A DNA stretch of 34,649 nucleotides from an uncultured bacterium (GTDB lineage Bacteria > Bacillota > Clostridia > Lachnospirales > Lachnospiraceae): NCBI GenBank assembly GCA_905215625.1, contig CAJMQQ010000028.1, positions 1 through 34,649 of the forward strand. Reading direction: 5' to 3'. Of this stretch, positions 31,342 to 34,649 are shown piece by piece (the stretch's first letter is position 1; each line of letters opens with the position of its first letter). The notes beneath the pieces were generated by a model. That model was not told where the DNA came from. It made no database searches and saw only the letters and a program-made list of their open reading frames with translations. The translations under genes were made by a program, and so were the position numbers.

Positions 31342-32196
31342 CTAATATTCCATAAATCCTTCGCCTAAAACTTCTCTTGCATCTTCGACAATTACAAACG
31401 CTCTTCTGTCAAATCTGGCAACAATTTCCTTTATCTGGGTGATTTCTTTTTTTGAAACAACACAGTACAGCATTTGACGGCCTTCGCCAGAGTACATACC
31501 TTTTACCGCAACTCCCGTAACTCCTCTGCCCATCTCCGTCATAATGGTCTGGGCAATGATTTCAGAGTGGTCTGAAATAATATAAATGGACTTTGCAAAC
31601 TTCAAACCTTCTATAATACTATCTGAAATTTTCGTCAGTACAAAAATTGAAATCATGGCATATAGGGCCAGATGAAGTCCAAAGGTGGAAAGACCAGCTA
31701 ACACAATCAGCGTATCCAGTACCATCATAATCTGCGCTATGGAATAATGAGGCATCAGAGGCTGAATCAACGCCGCCAGGGTATCCGTTCCTCCTGTAGT
31801 AGCCATGGCTAAAAGCACCATTCCGGTTCCTGCTCCGCACACAATTCCTCCGTACAGTGCCACAAGGAGCAAATCGTCTGCTACAAACGGCACATCCGGA
31901 ATCACGTACAGCCATGCTGACAGGGCAACCGTGGCATACACGGTTCTTTTAATGAATTTCCAGCCTTTTACCTTATATGCACCTATAAATAACGGCACAT
32001 TAAACAGGGTATTGGTCAGCCACAGAGGAATACCGAATTTTGCTTTTAGAATAATCGCCAGGCCGGATGCCCCGCCGATTACCATATTGGCTGGATCAAA
32101 AATGTTTTTAACGGAAATTGCAATAATCAGTGACCCTATGGTAAGAAGCAGGTAATCTGCCCAGACCGGATGCTTGTTGCTGTGAAAAATGCTCAT
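31342..32196 (-). CDS. YitT-family membrane protein
   Basis: A 284-residue protein with five or six membrane segments in the first 190 residues (DYLLLTIGSLIIAISVKNIF, VIGGASGLAIIL, LLLVALYGGIVCGAGTGMVL and others) and a cytoplasmic DUF2179 domain at about 205-280 (IYIISDHSEIIAQTIM, GVTGVAVKGMYSG, LYCVVSKKEI). This is the standard YitT layout; the function of the family is not established, though a transport role is often suspected. GGAGG lies just before the ATG at 32196; the frame is open to 32244, but that leader runs into the preceding terminator. It is separated from the upstream operon by that terminator. Confidence 0.93.
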   Translation of the reverse strand: MSIFHSNKHPVWADYLLLTIGSLIIAISVKNIFDPANMVIGGASGLAIILKAKFGIPLWLTNTLFNVPLFIGAYKVKGWKFIKRTVYATVALSAWLYVIPDVPFVADDLLLVALYGGIVCGAGTGMVLLAMATTGGTDTLAALIQPLMPHYSIAQIMMVLDTLIVLAGLSTFGLHLALYAMISIFVLTKISDSIIEGLKFAKSIYIISDHSEIIAQTIMTEMGRGVTGVAVKGMYSGEGRQMLYCVVSKKEITQIKEIVARFDRRAFVIVEDAREVLGEGFMEY

Positions 32197-32237
32197 TTCC
32201 CCTCCCCTTTCTATATAGAAACAACGTTTCCTATATG

Positions 32238-32268
32238 ATAACAAAAGGGAACGAAACCTCGCTCCCTT
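32238..32268 (-). terminator. Terminator after the thioesterase-cvfB-methyltransferase operon
   Basis: A ten-pair stem with one G-U pair (32245-32254 with 32259-32268), loop of four, followed on the minus strand by TTTGTTATC. It ends the methyltransferase transcript before yitT. Confidence 0.85.
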
Positions 32269-32278
32269 GTTAGTATCT

Positions 32279-32866
32279 CTATTTTTTTCTTGCTAATACA
32301 TTAATCCACCGTGTGTCCGGATGGTTGGATCTCACATCTGCAGTAATCCACAGCTTTTCAATGGTAAACTTCCCAGTGTCCTCTAACAAGTCCCTGATTT
32401 CCGTTTCTGTATAATCGCTGAAATACCGTTCTCCCCGAAAGCCTTCAAAATTGCCCAGACGGACGGAAAGATACAGGATTCCCTGCTCTTGTAAGGCTGC
32501 TGCTGTTTTCTTTAAAATTGCCGGCATCTCGTCTTTTGGAATATGGACAAACGCTCCGCAGGCCCAGATACCGTCAAACACATCGTCAAACTCCATATCC
32601 TCATACTTCATCTGAAGAACTTCCAGACCAGTATGTACCTCTGCAAGCCGACACATTTCTAAAGATGCGTCCATAGCCGTAACATCATATCCCAGCTCAT
32701 ACATATAGAGGCTGTCTCTGCCGGAACCGCATCCCATATCCAGGATGGTCGCTCCCTCGTCCATCTCGTTTAAAAACTCTCCGATGATTGGAGTCATGTC
32801 CAAATCTACCGTATCTTCAAAGAATTTTACTGCGTATTTATTATAATAGTCTATCGAGTCCACCAT
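32279..32866 (-). CDS. Class I SAM-dependent methyltransferase
   Basis: A 195-residue methyltransferase with a seven-strand SAM fold. Motif I is ILDMGCGSGRDS (about 41-52), followed by YDVTAMDASLEMC as motif II, FDGIWACGAFVHIP as the motif for the SAM pocket and LYLSVRLG as the later strand. It starts DYYNKYAVKFFEDT, similar to TehB/UbiE-like small-molecule methyltransferases, but the substrate cannot be assigned. AGGAGG is right before the ATG. It lies seven bases after cvfB and is probably the last gene of that operon. Confidence 0.88.
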   Translation of the reverse strand: MVDSIDYYNKYAVKFFEDTVDLDMTPIIGEFLNEMDEGATILDMGCGSGRDSLYMYELGYDVTAMDASLEMCRLAEVHTGLEVLQMKYEDMEFDDVFDGIWACGAFVHIPKDEMPAILKKTAAALQEQGILYLSVRLGNFEGFRGERYFSDYTETEIRDLLEDTGKFTIEKLWITADVRSNHPDTRWINVLARKK

Positions 32867-32873
32867 ACTCCTC

Positions 32874-33707
32874 CTATATTTTTTGGATGGATTTTTCCGT
32901 AATACGGATTTTCCCTTCTTTCAGCAGCTTTCCTACTGCCCGTTTAAACTCATTTTTGCTCATGTTAAATTCCCGCCGGATGGTCTCCGGTCTTGCTTTA
33001 TCGTTAAACGGAAGAACTCCGTCAAACTCCTCAATGACCTGCATTACTTTTACTGCGTCAGACTCCATCTGCATATAAGCTTTCTGACGCACGCTCAGAT
33101 CCAGCTTGCCATCTTCACGTACCCGGATCACTCTGGCTTCTATCTCATCGCCTTCATGGAAATCCTGGAACAGTTCCTTTTTCGGAATCAGTCCGTAGTA
33201 GCGGTTGTCGACTGCCACAAATGCGCCCAGATTTTCATTAATCTCATAAATCCGGCCCTTTACCTGATCGTCTTTCTTATACGGAGACTCATTGCTCATA
33301 TAGGAATACACCCGCATGGTTGCTGCCAGGCGGCTGCTCTTGTCCACATATAATGCAACCAGGCATTTCTCGCCTTTCCGGACTGGATGGCTCTGCTCAC
33401 GAAACGGAAGAAGCAAATCTTTTTCCAATCCCATATCCAGAAACGCACCAATTTTGGAAGTTTCTTTTACTTCTAATACTGCGGTTTCCCCAACCTGCAA
33501 TTTTGGTATGCCCACTGTGGCAATCAGACGATCCTCTGAATCTTTATAGATAAAGACTGTAATTTTATCGCCGATTCTGGTTCCCTCCGGAACCTGCTTT
33601 TTGGGAAGAAGGACGCTGGCTCCCTCTTTGGCGCTTTCACTAAGGTATACGCCAAATTCCTTAATGCGGACAACTTCCAGCTCCTGTACCTTTCCTAACT
33701 CAATCAT
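32874..33707 (-). CDS. cvfB: CvfB-like S1-domain RNA-binding protein
   Basis: A 277-residue protein. It contains several S1-like barrels: about 3-60, 65-130 and a clear one at 145-208 (GRIYEINENLGAFVAVDNRY ... GDEIEARVIRVREDGKLDLSVRQ), then a winged helix domain at about 215-277 (FNMSKNEFKRAVGKLLKEGKI). This is the layout of CvfB/YitL, which binds RNA and affects virulence-factor expression in Staphylococcus. AAAGG is before the ATG. It lies 36 bases after the thioesterase gene and seven before the methyltransferase. Confidence 0.92.
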   Translation of the reverse strand: MIELGKVQELEVVRIKEFGVYLSESAKEGASVLLPKKQVPEGTRIGDKITVFIYKDSEDRLIATVGIPKLQVGETAVLEVKETSKIGAFLDMGLEKDLLLPFREQSHPVRKGEKCLVALYVDKSSRLAATMRVYSYMSNESPYKKDDQVKGRIYEINENLGAFVAVDNRYYGLIPKKELFQDFHEGDEIEARVIRVREDGKLDLSVRQKAYMQMESDAVKVMQVIEEFDGVLPFNDKARPETIRREFNMSKNEFKRAVGKLLKEGKIRITEKSIQKI

Positions 33708-33743
33708 AAACTTTGCCTTTCCTGCTCTGCTGTCCGAAAAGTC

Positions 33744-34457
33744 TTATGGTTCATACTGCATCCATACAACCGCATAGGGTTTTCCTTCTGTATTGCACAG
33801 AGAAAGGATATGACCGTTCTCTATCGCAGATACTCTTGGAATCATGATGTCTCCCAGGACAGCCGCTTTTTTATACTCTGCTCTCAGTTCCCGAATACGC
33901 CCCTGCATCCCTGATGCCTGACGAGCGATTTCTATATACTGGGCATTATTTACATGATGATTGGTATCAATGTGGTAACGATTTATGGTAACCGGTTCTC
34001 CCTGGATAAACGTCTGGGGCAATGCAATCTTCCTCGGAGCTTCTCCCATCTCTAACGGAGGTTCTTCTGCGCCGTAAGGAGCCACATCCTCCTCGCGAAC
34101 CCGAACCGGGAGCAGGGTATCCGTACTGCACATAAACCAGACGGAACTGGCCTTTACCAGATAATTGCCTTCCCTGTCAAGAATAGCAAAATTGCGGTAT
34201 CCGTAAATTCCCTTAGATGCATAAGGCCAGGTCACGATTTGTACCCTGTCCCCAAGTCTTGGATACTGGTCTGCTATAATTCTCCAAGAAGACACCAGCC
34301 ATGCCCTGTGCTCATTTTTCAAAAATTCCAGTCCTACACCGCAGTCTTCTGACTGAAAAGTGCTGCAGTCCTGAAAATAATTAATGATTCCCGTCATCGT
34401 CAGGAATCCTTCTTCATCTGTCTCACTATAACGAATCCTGCTGTCTAACCGATACAT
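33744..34457 (-). CDS. Acyl-ACP thioesterase (FatA/FatB-like, double hot-dog)
   Basis: A 237-residue thioesterase that releases fatty acids from acyl carrier protein. It begins MYRLDSRIRYSETDEEGFL, with TGIINYFQDCSTFQSED and the catalytic-site block HIDTNHHVNNAQYIEIA (Asn and His of the hot-dog active site) in the second half. The start is the ATG at 34457, with GAGGA five bases upstream; the longer frame to 34538 would cross the -10 of a good promoter. It heads the operon with cvfB and the methyltransferase. In Clostridia such enzymes are thought to recycle or export acyl groups; the chain length is unknown. Confidence 0.9.
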   Translation of the reverse strand: MYRLDSRIRYSETDEEGFLTMTGIINYFQDCSTFQSEDCGVGLEFLKNEHRAWLVSSWRIIADQYPRLGDRVQIVTWPYASKGIYGYRNFAILDREGNYLVKASSVWFMCSTDTLLPVRVREEDVAPYGAEEPPLEMGEAPRKIALPQTFIQGEPVTINRYHIDTNHHVNNAQYIEIARQASGMQGRIRELRAEYKKAAVLGDIMIPRVSAIENGHILSLCNTEGKPYAVVWMQYEP

Positions 34458-34485
34458 ATACGTCCTCACTCTAAAATCACATACC

Positions 34486-34514
34486 ATTATATCTGATTCT
34501 GATTCTATTGTCCA
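34486..34514 (-). promoter_or_regulatory. Promoter of the thioesterase-cvfB-methyltransferase operon
   Basis: Minus strand: TGGACA (34509-34514), 17-base spacer, perfect TATAAT (34486-34491). The start is near 34479, about 22 bases before the ATG at 34457, which excludes the longer open frame. Confidence 0.8.
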
Positions 34515-34550
34515 GTAGTAAGTTATTTCTTTACACAATTGAAACTGTAT

Positions 34551-34593
34551 TAAAAAAGAGCTTCAAAACGTCTGTCTAAACGCTGAAAGCTCT
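34551..34593 (-). terminator. Terminator of the tRNA-Gln transcript
   Basis: Arms AGAGCTT (34587-34593 on the minus strand) and AAGCTCT (34557-34563), extended by imperfect inner pairing, are followed by TTTTTTAA. It lies directly downstream of the tRNA. Confidence 0.85.
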
Positions 34594-34598
34594 GAAAG

Positions 34599-34649
34599 CT
34601 GGGCTACAAGGATTCGAACCTTGAAATGACGGAGTCAGAGTCCGTTGCC
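34599..34649 (-). tRNA. tRNA-Gln(CUG), 5' part cut by window edge
   Basis: The anticodon stem ACGGA/TCCGT closes the loop CTCTGAC, giving anticodon CUG for the Gln codon CAG. The T stem and loop, CAAGG-TTCGAAT-CCTTG, and the 3' acceptor strand TAGCCCA with discriminator G follow. No CCA is encoded, so the tail is added by nucleotidyltransferase. The D arm and 5' acceptor strand lie outside the window. Confidence 0.93.

Noticed and set aside
34458..34538. 27-residue extension of the acyl-ACP thioesterase
   Set aside because: It would place the start upstream of a TGGACA-17-TATAAT promoter; the family start matches the ATG at 34457.
1..34649. CRISPR arrays, insertion sequences, prophage or integrase genes, rRNA
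   Set aside because: No spaced direct repeats, transposase, integrase or rRNA-like segments were seen on either strand by reading; all long frames are accounted for by chromosomal genes.

Overview
The window looks like core chromosome of a low-to-mid GC Firmicute, most likely a gut Clostridium of the family Lachnospiraceae. The evidence is strong AGGAGG-type ribosome binding sites, -35/-10 promoters of the vegetative type, two-subunit iron-sulfur serine dehydratase, CvfB and YitT proteins, choline-binding wall repeats, a PucR-type regulator in front of ftsEX, and a tRNA without encoded CCA. Family assignment is inference from gene content; no search was run. I found no insertion sequence, prophage, CRISPR array or rRNA.

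Left part (1-11250): a cell-surface region. On the minus strand run a truncated HAD-IIIC (FkbH-like) gene, a small exported protein, a membrane-anchored SGNH-like protein with Cys where the nucleophilic Ser is expected, and a choline-binding transglutaminase-like protein with its own promoter. Upstream of a strong terminator lies a tightly overlapping unit: cytidylate-kinase-like protein, MMPL/RND transporter, 1101-residue GLUG/coiled-coil membrane-anchored protein, and a choline-binding protein. A TetR regulator is transcribed divergently; the two promoters overlap back to back on a shared -10 region flanked by inverted repeats. This unit is the best candidate here for an undescribed export or envelope system.

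Middle (11270-23240): glycolytic operon gap-pgk-tpiA (minus) with a perfect hairpin between gap and pgk; divergent hisJ-sdaAB-sdaAA (plus); a six-gene minus-strand run of amidase, two small or unknown membrane proteins, a DUF3221-like exported protein, YjbR protein and GNAT acetyltransferase; and a plus-strand pair of a PurF paralogue with no glutaminase active site and a threonine aldolase. That pair could supply phosphoribosylamine and glycine, the two substrates of the next purine step.

Right part (23246-34649): a seven-gene minus-strand operon PucR regulator-ftsE-ftsX-M23 endopeptidase-S41 protease-dihydrouridine synthase-DUF2007 protein, concerned mainly with cell-wall cleavage at division; then the sugar-ABC ATPase ugpC/msmK with a structured leader, a YitT membrane protein, and an operon of acyl-ACP thioesterase, CvfB and a methyltransferase. 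A tRNA-Gln(CUG) is cut by the right edge. Starts were re-chosen by ribosome binding site and family N-terminus, so several genes are shorter than their longest open frame.
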